Origin: Muribaculaceae bacterium
GTDB lineage: Bacteria > Bacteroidota > Bacteroidia > Bacteroidales > Muribaculaceae
NCBI GenBank assembly: GCA_017409345.1
Contig: JAFQSX010000020.1
Span: 1 to 37,201, forward strand
DNA: 37,201 bases
Direction of reading: 5' to 3'
Shown here: positions 1-8,494 of the stretch, in pieces
How the letters are laid out: every line of letters begins with the position of its first letter
Numbering within the stretch: position 1 is the stretch's first letter
The notes under the pieces: model-generated
Told to the model about the DNA's origin: nothing
The model's database searches: none
The model's input: the letters and a program-made list of their open reading frames with translations, nothing else
Translations under genes and position numbers: made by a program

Positions 1-347
1 ATGCGTTCCAAGATTGCAGCGGCTTGACCTCGGTGACCATTCCCAATTCGGTGACCTCGATTGGCTATTCTGCGTTCAGAGGCTGCAGCGGCTTGACCTA
101 AGTGACCATTCCCAATTCGGTAACATCAATTGGCAACTATGCGTTCCAAGATTGCAGCGGCTTGACCTCGGTGACCATTCCCAATTCGGTGACCTCGATT
201 GGCTATTCTGCGTTCAGAGGCTGCAGCGGCTTGACCTCAGTGACCATTCCCAATTCGGTGACATCGATTGGCGACCAAGCATTCTATGGTTGCAGCGGCT
301 TGACCTCGGTGACCATTCCCAATTCGGTAACCGAGATTGGATCCGAT
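1..347 (+). repeat. 69-bp tandem repeats coding for LRR units, in a 138-bp higher-order A-B pattern
   Basis: Five consecutive 69-bp units start at 3, 72, 141, 210 and 279. Units 3-71 and 141-209 are identical by eye. Units 72-140 and 210-278 are identical over their first 48 bases except for A/C at the stop position, then diverge. The period is a multiple of three, so all frames stay open and spurious ORFs arise on both strands. Further degenerate copies lie near 489-590 and 850-1030. Confidence 0.9.
3..101 (+). pseudogene. 3' end of upstream part of BspA-like LRR gene, ending at an in-frame TAA
   Basis: This stretch is open from the window edge and is in the same frame as the large repeat gene that follows. 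It encodes about one and a half copies of the 23-residue leucine-rich repeat ([19 protein letters not shown]). It ends at TAA (99-101), where sister units have the serine codon TCA or TCG. The gene therefore starts outside the window and is cut in two by one nonsense change. It could be a real mutation or a base-call or assembly error in a repeat array. Confidence 0.75.
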
Positions 348-2396
348 GCGTTCGATGATACTTCTTGGTATAACAATCAGCCTGATGGGGTAGTATATAT
401 CAATAATATTTTATATAAATACAAAGGAACTATGCCTGCCGGCACATCTATTGACATCAAAGAAGGAGTTATATCAATTAGTGGCACTGCGTTCTACGAT
501 TGCACCGGTCTGACTTCGGTGATTATTCCCAATTCAGTGATCTCGATTGGGCACTCTGCGTTCGGAAATTGTACTGGCTTGACCTCTATCACATCAAAAA
601 GTGAAACACCACCAACAATATATTATAGTAGTTTCTCCAATTATAATGCAACGTTGTATGTGCCATTTGGTTCTTTAGATGCATATAGTACAGCTGAAAA
701 TTGGCGTTATTTCACTAATATAAATGTATCTTCAATTGACGGATTAATCTATTCTATAATTTCGGATACAGAAGTTCAAGTGATAGGTGTAACAACATTT
801 GATAATTATATAACTATACCATCTTCTATAACTAATAATAACAAAACTTATTCTGTGACATCAATTGGCAACAAAGCTTTCTCAGATTGCAGCGTCTTGA
901 CCTCCGTGTCAATTCCCAATTCTGTGACCTCGATTGGTAACTATGCGTTCTATGGTTGCATCGGCTTGACCTCAGTGACCATTCCCAATTCGGTGACTGA
1001 GATTGGCTACGGTGCGTTCTTAGGTTGCAATAAGTTAATCGACGGTAGTGTTGTTGCAACAACCCAAACAACCGCTACAATCAATATTACTTCTCCTACA
1101 CAATATAACGTAGGGCTATATTATAATGATAGTAATAAAAAACAAGCTGAGAATGGAGTGGTTAAATTAACCGGATTGAGTCCTAATGAAACTCAAAGCT
1201 ACTATGACTTGGCTCTTATAATCAATGGGATTTATTGCCCGATAAAGGATATAAGCTTCACCACTCGCTCTTTCGACGCATATCTTTCAGGACGCGTGAC
1301 AGCATCATCGGTGACGGCAAAAGGGTCATACACCGAGGGGGATGTGACAATACTTGGTGAGGGTATTAATTATGGCAGCAAAGTGAGCGAATATGACGGC
1401 AAGAACACTATAACAGTCAATAATCTTGACCCCAATAGCAGCTATACTATATATTATGCGGTTAATACTCAAGAGGGTGGCGTTTATACCGCCTCAGAGA
1501 CATACACCACAAGTGCATTGGAGTTGACCACCCAAGAGGCAAAGCCCACCTCGACGACAAGTGTGCGATTGCTTGCGGCAACCAACTGCGATGCCACCGA
1601 GGGAACCGGTTTTGAATGGCGACGCTATGACGCTCCCGATGAGTTGCCATCGAGCAAGGTGAGCTGCCCTGTTGTAGATGGCGTTCTCGTTGGCTCTTTA
1701 CGTGGTGTGAAAGATGATGTGTACTACAAATATCGTCCATATTACACTTCATCAAGTGGCAACACCTATTATGGCGAATGGATAGCATTCTTTACCGGCG
1801 ATGCCAACGTGTATTTCGAACCTGAAGTGCGCACTTACGATGATATTCAGGTTATTAACAATTCTGCCACAGTGAAAGGCTACGCTCTTGAAGGTACTGA
1901 TGTTATCACAGCACAAGGATTTGAGTACTGGAAAACCGGCAGTACCATTACCCCATCATCTACCGAAAACCGTATGATAGTTAATGCTTCAGGTATATCA
2001 ATGAGTGCGACCCTCGCGAATCTTGAATATAACTCCACATATAAGTATCGTGCGTTTGTCACCACAGCCAAAGGTACTGTTTATGGCGATGAAATTGAAT
2101 TCTCAACAGGCGAAGATCCTTCAGGAATTGGTTATATAGAGATTGACAGTGATGAGTTTGTAGTCACTTTGCGTGAAAATCCGGCTACAGGCACAGCATG
2201 GGTGAAGATAGCAGGTGCAGCCGGTGAAGAGGTGCAATATACACTTACTTCAATGAGCGGAGCAATGGTGGCAAACGGTACCTTACTTCTCGATGGAGAA
2301 TGGAATGCAATCGACCTCAATTGCTCAGCCGGTATGTATCTGTTGATAATCAATGACGGCACACAAGTGAAAACATTACGATTGATAGTGAAATAA
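102..2396 (+). CDS. BspA-like leucine-rich repeat surface protein with T9SS sorting domain (interrupted upstream)
   Basis: This is a secreted or surface adhesin-like protein of the LRR_5 (BspA/TpLRR) type. The N-terminal third holds repeats of the pattern [18 protein letters not shown], with a second repeat block near residues 255-325. Fibronectin-III-like beta-rich segments follow at about residues 325-675. The last 90 or so residues form a T9SS type A sorting domain (ENPATG, then ALYS-like TLTSMSG, a GMYLL motif and a basic end). No signal peptide is visible because the real start is left of the window. The first codon here is GTG immediately after an in-frame TAA, inside a repeat, so it is not a natural start. 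BspA-like proteins are known in oral and gut Bacteroidota for host or bacterial binding. The ligand here is unknown. Confidence 0.85.
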   Translation: MTIPNSVTSIGNYAFQDCSGLTSVTIPNSVTSIGYSAFRGCSGLTSVTIPNSVTSIGDQAFYGCSGLTSVTIPNSVTEIGSDAFDDTSWYNNQPDGVVYINNILYKYKGTMPAGTSIDIKEGVISISGTAFYDCTGLTSVIIPNSVISIGHSAFGNCTGLTSITSKSETPPTIYYSSFSNYNATLYVPFGSLDAYSTAENWRYFTNINVSSIDGLIYSIISDTEVQVIGVTTFDNYITIPSSITNNNKTYSVTSIGNKAFSDCSVLTSVSIPNSVTSIGNYAFYGCIGLTSVTIPNSVTEIGYGAFLGCNKLIDGSVVATTQTTATINITSPTQYNVGLYYNDSNKKQAENGVVKLTGLSPNETQSYYDLALIINGIYCPIKDISFTTRSFDAYLSGRVTASSVTAKGSYTEGDVTILGEGINYGSKVSEYDGKNTITVNNLDPNSSYTIYYAVNTQEGGVYTASETYTTSALELTTQEAKPTSTTSVRLLAATNCDATEGTGFEWRRYDAPDELPSSKVSCPVVDGVLVGSLRGVKDDVYYKYRPYYTSSSGNTYYGEWIAFFTGDANVYFEPEVRTYDDIQVINNSATVKGYALEGTDVITAQGFEYWKTGSTITPSSTENRMIVNASGISMSATLANLEYNSTYKYRAFVTTAKGTVYGDEIEFSTGEDPSGIGYIEIDSDEFVVTLRENPATGTAWVKIAGAAGEEVQYTLTSMSGAMVANGTLLLDGEWNAIDLNCSAGMYLLIINDGTQVKTLRLIVK

Positions 2397-2407
2397 ACTA
2401 TATCATT

Positions 2408-2527
2408 ATGAAAAAGAAAATTATATTGATGTCATTGGCAGCAACGATGATGTTGCCAATGGTAGCGCAAGCCGAGGAAAAAAAGACATCAACATTTGTG
2501 GAAATTCAACCAATTGTGGGTGATTAG
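2408..2527 (+). pseudogene. Signal-peptide portion of a frameshifted outer-membrane beta-barrel gene
   Basis: The frame opens with ATG at 2408 and encodes a typical signal peptide (MKKKIILMSLAATMM..AQA) followed by about 17 residues ending in PIVGD, then TAG at 2525-2527. The beta-barrel continues in another frame straight after. If one T is restored in the GATTAG stretch, the reading becomes ..VGDLDALNVNFGV.., which joins smoothly to the ORF that follows. This is therefore the N-terminus of the next gene, separated by a one-base deletion. It lies 11 bp after the LRR gene, so the two are probably co-transcribed. Confidence 0.75.
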
Positions 2528-2553
2528 ATGCTTTAAATGTAAACTTTGGTGTT

Positions 2554-3444
2554 ATGTATAAGGCAAATAAGAATTTATCGTTTGGTGGTGGGATTGGTTT
2601 AATGGAACCATACAAATTTAATGTCGCCCCTAGTATCCCCATTTTTGTGAGAGCGCAAGCCGAGACCGCCTTGGAAGGGGTGACGCCATTCATTTCGTTT
2701 GATGCCGGATTTGGAGCTTGTACGGAAGATTTCGATGCAAGTCCGATAATAATTAACCCAATGGTGGGCGTAAAATTTGGTGATGTATATGCCGGAATTG
2801 GTTATCATGGAGCTATCCCGACCAAGGGAGATGGAATCGCAAGTAGTGTTAACTTCCGTCTTGGCTATCAATTTGGAGGTGGATTATCGAAGTCGGATGT
2901 GAAAAAATTCTTTTCAAAAACTTATTTCACAGCTGAAATAGGTGGCGGAATGGGCTTGAGTAGTATTAAAGAAGGTGATTATAATAAACATTGGAGTCTC
3001 TCAGATGAAAAGGATATGACTTTGGGTAATAATATAACAGCTCAAATATCATGGATGTATAAAATTGATGAGAATTGGTCGGCTGGTATTGGAACTGGCT
3101 TTTATTCATATTGTCACTCATTTTCCAATGATGATATATATGATGATGTTTGGGTAAATTCGCTTCCTTTATATGTTAGAGGGCAATATACGTTTATGGA
3201 AGAGGAAAAATTTATACGTCCATATATTGCTTGTGATTTAGGTGGTTTAATACATCTTGCTGGAGAAGATAATTTAAGGTACTCTAAATTTCTCATAGAA
3301 CCACAAATTGGTGTAAAGATTAAAGATCGATATAGGGTGGCATTGGGCTATGCAGCATATAATGCACAGGGAAATGAGGAATCTAACTATATTTCCAGCG
3401 AATCGGTATCATCACTCAATTTAAAACTCGGATTGGATTTCTAA
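2554..3444 (+). CDS. Outer-membrane beta-barrel protein (porin-like), body of a frameshifted gene
   Basis: The protein has alternating aromatic/hydrophobic and polar residues with many glycines (for example FGGGIGLMEPY, VKFGDVYAGIGYHG, ENWSAGIGTGFYSY). It ends in an amphipathic strand finishing in phenylalanine (SSLNLKLGLDF), which is characteristic of outer-membrane barrels inserted by BamA. With the upstream signal-peptide piece it would be about 345 residues. The two parts are in different frames, switching within 2521-2527. As written, translation from 2554 would lack an export signal, so the gene is probably inactive unless the base is a sequencing error. It may be a membrane partner of the adjacent LRR gene, but that is inferred only from position. 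Confidence 0.75.
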   Translation: MYKANKNLSFGGGIGLMEPYKFNVAPSIPIFVRAQAETALEGVTPFISFDAGFGACTEDFDASPIIINPMVGVKFGDVYAGIGYHGAIPTKGDGIASSVNFRLGYQFGGGLSKSDVKKFFSKTYFTAEIGGGMGLSSIKEGDYNKHWSLSDEKDMTLGNNITAQISWMYKIDENWSAGIGTGFYSYCHSFSNDDIYDDVWVNSLPLYVRGQYTFMEEEKFIRPYIACDLGGLIHLAGEDNLRYSKFLIEPQIGVKIKDRYRVALGYAAYNAQGNEESNYISSESVSSLNLKLGLDF

Positions 3445-3467
3445 TAATAAACGATTTGAATTATAAT

Positions 3468-3505
3468 AACAGAGGGCGAGTCAAAATTTTGACTCACCCT
3501 CTGTT
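3468..3505. terminator. Bidirectional rho-independent terminator
   Basis: A 38-base near-perfect palindrome (AACAGAGGG..GAGTCAAAA with TTTTGACTC..CCCTCTGTT, one mismatch) lies between the convergent barrel gene and the PHP phosphatase gene. T/A-rich tracts flank it on both sides. Confidence 0.8.
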
Positions 3506-3600
3506 ATATTATAATAGAATCTTGAGTGATTATCCCTTTTTGTACTCCTTTTAATTGCTTTGCTATCAGATGGAAAGCTGATAACTCGCTTGTCAGGCTC

Positions 3601-4422
3601 TTAACTCGCTTTTTGTTGAATTTCTTTTAGAAGGGATATTGCTTCACTTCTATTTGTGTTTATGAGGTGGGGGTAGTGGGCGTCGGAGTTGATGATGATG
3701 GGGACTTGGGCGTCGATGAGGCGTTTCCAATAGCGGGTGTGGGGGAAGAAACGGTTGTGCTTATCCCATGCTTTGGTGTTGATTTCTATTGTGAGTTTTT
3801 TTGCGATTATCGCGTCGATTAGTTCGGTGACGAGTGTTTGATACCACGGTTCATCTTCGATGCCGGGGCAATAGTGCGATGCGTTGTTGCCTATCTTGTC
3901 GAAGTGGCCAATGAGGTCGAATCCTCCGGCATTGACCATCTTGATTGATTGAGCATAGAATGTCTCAACAACATAACGAATATCGCCGGCGAAGTATCGA
4001 CTCATTTTGCGGTCGAAATTTTCGTGGCTACCATCTACATCAACCATCTCACCCTTTTGCGAGGGAATGAAATGTACCGAACCTATACGGTAGTCGAGTG
4101 GTAGGGCTTGAAAATATTCGTGCGAGGGACCCCAATCTTTGCCAAGATAGTCAATTTCCATTGAGGCATAGAAATTCGTTTTGTCGCCATATTCATTTTT
4201 GATGCGGTTGACCTCTTCAAGATAAACCGGCACATCAACTTTGAGCATATTGCACGATGACTCAATGGGAATGGGCGAGTGGGGAGAGAATCCGTAATGG
4301 GAGAATCCTTGCGCCACAACCTCGCGGGCAAACATCTCCATTGATGCTCGTCCGTCGCAAAATTGAGTGTGCGAGTGGAAATTATAAAGCTCGCTATCGG
4401 CTATTGTGGCAAGGAAGTCCAT
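3601..4422 (-). CDS. PHP-domain histidinol-phosphatase family protein
   Basis: This is a polymerase-and-histidinol-phosphatase (PHP) family metal-dependent phosphoesterase of 273 residues, the usual size. Metal-binding motifs are visible: NFHSHTQFCDG near the N-terminus, FSPHSP, EIDY, GSVHF, GHFDK and a terminal INSDAH. The family includes HisK-type histidinol-phosphatases that make L-histidinol in histidine synthesis. Many Bacteroidota copies are not tied to a his operon, and none is seen here, so the substrate is uncertain. The start codon overlaps the stop codon of cstA by one base (TAATG), which suggests translational coupling. A bidirectional terminator follows. Confidence 0.85.
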   Translation of the reverse strand: MDFLATIADSELYNFHSHTQFCDGRASMEMFAREVVAQGFSHYGFSPHSPIPIESSCNMLKVDVPVYLEEVNRIKNEYGDKTNFYASMEIDYLGKDWGPSHEYFQALPLDYRIGSVHFIPSQKGEMVDVDGSHENFDRKMSRYFAGDIRYVVETFYAQSIKMVNAGGFDLIGHFDKIGNNASHYCPGIEDEPWYQTLVTELIDAIIAKKLTIEINTKAWDKHNRFFPHTRYWKRLIDAQVPIIINSDAHYPHLINTNRSEAISLLKEIQQKAS

Positions 4423-5873
4423 TAATATTCAAATTCACGAGAGAGTTTGCCACTATTGATGCGCTTCATGTAGAAGCAGAATAGTCCAAGGAATATTATT
4501 GCCATTGCTACACCTGCACCCACTGCAATGGGATAACTCAAACCGAAACCTTCGGGAGTTGGCGCAAAAAAAATATATGATACACTCACGGCTGTCATAA
4601 ACATGGCAGGAATGAGGGTGATGAGATATAATTTCTTGTGTCGGGCAAGGTAAACAGTAATAGCCCAAAGTGTGAAGACAGCAAGAGTTTGGTTACACCA
4701 TGCAAAATAACGCCATAAAACAGAGAAATCAATCATCATAATGCCAAAAGCGGCGGCAAAGATGGGTACTGAAATTATAAGGCGTTTAGCAACGCTTGAT
4801 TGGGCGTAATGAAGGAAGTCGGCAGCGATTAGTCGAGCACTACGCAATGCTGTATCGCCCGAAGTGATAGGCGCAGCAACAACTCCGAGGAGAGCCAAAA
4901 TGCCACCAAATGTTCCGAGCCAAGATATTGAAATATCATTTACGAGAGCACCGGCACTATTATTATGTTCTGCCATATATGTGGCTAATTGGTCATAACC
5001 ACCTGTAAATGCAATTGCAGCTGCAGCCCAGATTAAGGCAACAATACCTTCGGCAACCATAGCTCCATAGAAGACGGGACGTGCAAGTTTCTCGTTTTTA
5101 AGGCAACGAGCCATCAATGGAGATTGAGTGGCATGGAAGCCCGATATAGCACCACAAGCAATCGAAACAAACATCATTGGGAAGATAGGCAATTCCTTGG
5201 GGTGTTGACTTTGTAGACCTTGTGTAAAATCAAGATTTAAAGTTGCGTCTCCAATGATGAGAACACCTAAAATACCTACCGCCATGAACAAAAGCGCGAA
5301 GCCAAATACCGGATATAGGTTTCCGATAAGTTTGTCGATAGGTAAAACTGTGGCAAGCATGTAATATATAAATATAACAATAACCCAAAATACGCGGTCG
5401 AGCGATTCGGGAGTCATGCCGGCAATGAGGTCGGCAGGTTGACTCACGAAAACAGCTCCCACTAATATCATTAATACGAGAGAGAACACTCGCATCACTT
5501 GTTTAATTCCGGAGCCCAATTCGTTGCCCACAATTTCGGGCAACGACATTCCACGGGCACGGATAGATATTGCACCTGAAATGAAATCGTGAACCGCTCC
5601 GGCAAAGATTGTCCCGACAACAATCCAAATGAATGCAGCCGGACCAAACATAACACCCATAATAGCACCAAAGATAGGCCCCAATCCGGCAATGTTGAGA
5701 AACTGAATTAGAAACACTTTCCATGTTGGCAGTGGCATATAGTCAACATTGTCGCGCATGGTGTAGGCAGGAGTTTTGCGTTTGGGATCAATGCCGAATA
5801 ATTTTTCGACAAAGAGCCCATAAATAAAATACCCACCAATTAAAACTGCAAGAGCGATTAGAAAAGAAGTCAT
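4422..5873 (-). CDS. cstA: CstA-family carbon starvation / pyruvate or peptide transporter
   Basis: This is a multi-pass inner-membrane protein of 483 residues with the conserved CstA signature. It shows an N-terminal helix, then QFLNIAGLGPIFGAIMG, AGAVHDFISGAISIRARG, SGFHATQSPLMARC and a TSGDTALRSARL segment. The length matches the short CstA form common in Bacteroidota and Gram-positives, not the roughly 700-residue E. coli CstA. Family members import pyruvate or peptides, usually under carbon limitation. The substrate cannot be decided from the sequence. It lies 17 bp after floA and overlaps the PHP gene, so it belongs to one transcription unit. Confidence 0.9.
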   Translation of the reverse strand: MTSFLIALAVLIGGYFIYGLFVEKLFGIDPKRKTPAYTMRDNVDYMPLPTWKVFLIQFLNIAGLGPIFGAIMGVMFGPAAFIWIVVGTIFAGAVHDFISGAISIRARGMSLPEIVGNELGSGIKQVMRVFSLVLMILVGAVFVSQPADLIAGMTPESLDRVFWVIVIFIYYMLATVLPIDKLIGNLYPVFGFALLFMAVGILGVLIIGDATLNLDFTQGLQSQHPKELPIFPMMFVSIACGAISGFHATQSPLMARCLKNEKLARPVFYGAMVAEGIVALIWAAAAIAFTGGYDQLATYMAEHNNSAGALVNDISISWLGTFGGILALLGVVAAPITSGDTALRSARLIAADFLHYAQSSVAKRLIISVPIFAAAFGIMMIDFSVLWRYFAWCNQTLAVFTLWAITVYLARHKKLYLITLIPAMFMTAVSVSYIFFAPTPEGFGLSYPIAVGAGVAMAIIFLGLFCFYMKRINSGKLSREFEY

Positions 5874-5890
5874 TTTATTTGGTTATAATG

Positions 5891-6886
5891 TTATTTGTTT
5901 GTTTGAGGAGTCGTTGGGGCATTAGGACGAGCAATAGTTTCACGCATGGTGGTATCTGCTTCCATGTTTTTCATGCGATAGTAGTCCATGATGCCTAAAT
6001 TACCATTGATGAATGCTTCGGCCATAGCACGAGGTAGTTCGGCTTCAGCCTCAATAACTCGAGCACGTGCTTCTTGGGCTTTGGCTTTCATTTCTTGCTC
6101 AAGAGCGATAGCCATTGCTCGGCGTTCTTCGGCTTTGGCTTGAGCAATGTTCTTATCGGCTTGTGCTTGGTCTATTTGAAGTGCGGCACCAATGTTTTTA
6201 CCTATATCAATATCAGCAATATCAATTGATAGAATTTCAAATGCTGTACCAGAGTCAAGCCCTTTGCGTAATACGAGTTTAGAAATAGAGTCGGGATTTT
6301 CAAGCACTTCTTTGTGGCTTACTGAGGACCCGATTGATGATACAATACCTTCACCTACACGAGCAAGAACAGTGTCTTCGCCGGCACCACCCACAAGTTG
6401 ACGGATATTGGCACGCACAGTAACACGAGCCTTGGCTATGAGTTGAATACCATCTTTGGCTACGGCAGTAACAGGAGGTGTATCAATAACTTTGGGATTC
6501 ACTGACATTTGTACTGCTTGGAATACATCACGACCGGCAAGGTCAATTGCTGTGGCCATTTTAAACCCTAGGTCAATATTGGCTTTAGAGGCTGAAACAA
6601 GTGCATGAACAACCATTTCAACATTTCCTCCGGCGAGAAAGTGTGCTTCAAGGTCATCACGAGTGACATCTTGTAATCCTGCTTTGTGAGCTTCAATCAT
6701 TGCGCGAACAATCACGTTTGCCGGAACTTGGCGTATTCTCATCAAAAAGAGTTGAATCAATGAAATGCGAACGCCACTTACTCGTGCTGAAATCCATAAA
6801 AAGAATGGCACATAATAAAAGAAGATGCATAGCAATACAAATGCTGCACCAATAATAATTGCTAATGTTAATGAAGTTAATTCCAT
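5891..6886 (-). CDS. floA: Flotillin-like protein FloA
   Basis: The protein has 331 residues and matches the FloA family (formerly UPF0365/YqfA). It has an N-terminal hydrophobic hairpin (about residues 6-35), a PHB/SPFH-like domain and an Ala/Glu-rich coiled-coil C-terminal region ([27 protein letters not shown]..). Characteristic strings include [18 protein letters not shown] and [20 protein letters not shown]. FloA scaffolds functional membrane microdomains with hopanoid or cardiolipin-rich lipids. In many genomes it sits beside an NfeD-family gene. Here the upstream neighbour is a TPR/PD40 protein (36 bp gap) and the downstream one is cstA (17 bp gap). Confidence 0.93.
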   Translation of the reverse strand: MELTSLTLAIIIGAAFVLLCIFFYYVPFFLWISARVSGVRISLIQLFLMRIRQVPANVIVRAMIEAHKAGLQDVTRDDLEAHFLAGGNVEMVVHALVSASKANIDLGFKMATAIDLAGRDVFQAVQMSVNPKVIDTPPVTAVAKDGIQLIAKARVTVRANIRQLVGGAGEDTVLARVGEGIVSSIGSSVSHKEVLENPDSISKLVLRKGLDSGTAFEILSIDIADIDIGKNIGAALQIDQAQADKNIAQAKAEERRAMAIALEQEMKAKAQEARARVIEAEAELPRAMAEAFINGNLGIMDYYRMKNMEADTTMRETIARPNAPTTPQTNK

Positions 6887-6922
6887 AATATATTTATTTA
6901 GTGGTTATTTTTTAGTATAATA

Positions 6923-8368
6923 TTAATTACATTCAAGTTTGACAACTTTGTTTCTTAAGTTGATTAGATTTTCTTGTTGCGTTAGAATTGATTTCTCGGT
7001 TTCAAGAATTTCTTGAGAAACGGATTTGTCTCCTTGTGCAAAGGTTTTGCGAAGAGTTGATAACTGATTTTTTGTTGATTGTAATAGGTCAATAGCATTG
7101 ATATATTCTTTCATTGCCTCCATAGCCTCATTATTTTTAAAATCGGTAAAAGAGGTGTATATATTTCCATTGGGAAGTGTCAATGTGAAAGAATCATTTA
7201 ATTTGTTGTTTGTTTGTTTCCCGATATTGTTTAGTCGTTCTAATATTTTACTATAATCGGTGTTTTCTATCCAAGAATCTGTTATTGAGTTTATTTTTGC
7301 TAAATTGATGATGTTGGTGTCGTCAGAAGGGTAATTGACACGACTTTCATTGGGGATAAACATATAAATTGTAATTTTCCCTTTGATATTGTTACGGTCA
7401 GTCGCCCACCATCCAATACCGGAAAATTCGTCAATTACGAGCATATAATCGTTGTATGGCGAATTATACGGCATACCCATGTTTTGAGGTTGCAAAAAGC
7501 CATCCTCATCTTTTCGAGAAATAAAGATATCATATCCACCAATAGAATTTTCGCCGTCATTAGCAAAATATAGAGTTATGCCATCAGGCATAATGAATGG
7601 ATAGTTAGAGTTACCGTTACACAAATTTTCATTGAGTAATTGTGGAGTTTCCCATGTCCCATCAGATAAGATTGACGATAAGACAATAGTTTCAGTCCCT
7701 AGATAATCATTCATGGACCATATCATTTGAGTCTTGCTTTCGGGTTGAAATACAGCCGTATTTGTGAGTGATTTAATGTTTTCAAGAGGTAATGATTCGG
7801 GGTGAATTTCAACTTGAGTAGATGCAAAAGTTTGTGGAAGTATTGATATGGGGTTGAGAGAACCACAATTGGATGAAAGTTTGTAGTGTTTAAAGAATGC
7901 GTCACGATCAACATTTATGCTATCAATGATTTGTATGTGTTCAACACGGTCAAGCATGTTTCGAGCATTGAGAATGCGTGTAGATAGCAAGTCAATGTCA
8001 CCTGGGATCTCTTTTTTTGCTTTAGATAATGCGTTTTGATATTTATTTAGGAGCGTTTCTGCATCATCAAAACGATATTGCTTATATGCAATGTATGCCA
8101 AATAACGTGAAGCTTCGATTACTGACTTTGAATCGGCAAATTTTAGTAAAGGTATAGCGTCATTAATGCTATCTATGTTATATAAACACACTCCGGTCCA
8201 TTGATTGAGCGATGCATCTTTTGGCGATTTAGCCAACAATCCTCTGAAGATAGGAAGGGCTTTGCTATATTCATGATTGTTGTATAGAATTTTAGCCGAA
8301 TCAAGCATAGATGCATTGGCCGATAGTGTAATTAATAGTGATATTATGAAAAGATACGTTTGTTTCAT
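6923..8368 (-). CDS. Exported TPR and PD40 (WD40-like) repeat protein
   Basis: The 481-residue product has a signal peptide (MKQTYLFIISLLITLSANA). TPR-like helices cover about residues 20-125 (YNNHEYSKALPIFRGLLAKSPKDASL). A PD40-type beta-propeller region follows at about residues 190-320, with the typical LYFANDGENSIGGYDIFIS motif. The C-terminus is predicted helical/coiled-coil and ends KLECN. Bacteroidota proteins of the PorE type continue into a carboxypeptidase-like fold and an OmpA peptidoglycan-binding domain, but this one lacks both. It probably acts in the periplasm or at the outer membrane. The role is unknown. It is the first gene of the floA-cstA-PHP unit, with a good promoter just upstream. 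Confidence 0.75.
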   Translation of the reverse strand: MKQTYLFIISLLITLSANASMLDSAKILYNNHEYSKALPIFRGLLAKSPKDASLNQWTGVCLYNIDSINDAIPLLKFADSKSVIEASRYLAYIAYKQYRFDDAETLLNKYQNALSKAKKEIPGDIDLLSTRILNARNMLDRVEHIQIIDSINVDRDAFFKHYKLSSNCGSLNPISILPQTFASTQVEIHPESLPLENIKSLTNTAVFQPESKTQMIWSMNDYLGTETIVLSSILSDGTWETPQLLNENLCNGNSNYPFIMPDGITLYFANDGENSIGGYDIFISRKDEDGFLQPQNMGMPYNSPYNDYMLVIDEFSGIGWWATDRNNIKGKITIYMFIPNESRVNYPSDDTNIINLAKINSITDSWIENTDYSKILERLNNIGKQTNNKLNDSFTLTLPNGNIYTSFTDFKNNEAMEAMKEYINAIDLLQSTKNQLSTLRKTFAQGDKSVSQEILETEKSILTQQENLINLRNKVVKLECN

Positions 8369-8396
8369 ATTAATCGCAGTGATAGAATATAAAACT

Positions 8397-8428
8397 CAAA
8401 TTTACTAACATTTCTTTTTATCTCCAAA
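8397..8428 (-). promoter_or_regulatory. Predicted Bacteroidota sigma-70 promoter for the TPR/PD40-floA-cstA-PHP unit
   Basis: On the minus strand a -33 TTTG (8425-8428) is followed after 20 bases by TAAATTTG (8397-8404), matching TAnnTTTG. The coding start is at 8368, which leaves a leader of about 20 bases. Confidence 0.6.
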
Positions 8429-8494
8429 AATAAATATTTAAAATAGAAAAAAGTAAATACTTTAAATGGTGGTGTAATGACGAATATAATAAAT

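Noticed and set aside
1-347. CRISPR-like array
   Set aside because: The units are 69 bp with no spacers. They encode leucine-rich repeats in frame.
14-358. Second open frame across the LRR repeats on the plus strand, and a reverse ORF at 832-1071
   Set aside because: The repeat period of 69 bp keeps all frames open. The products are low-complexity repeats without LRR character.
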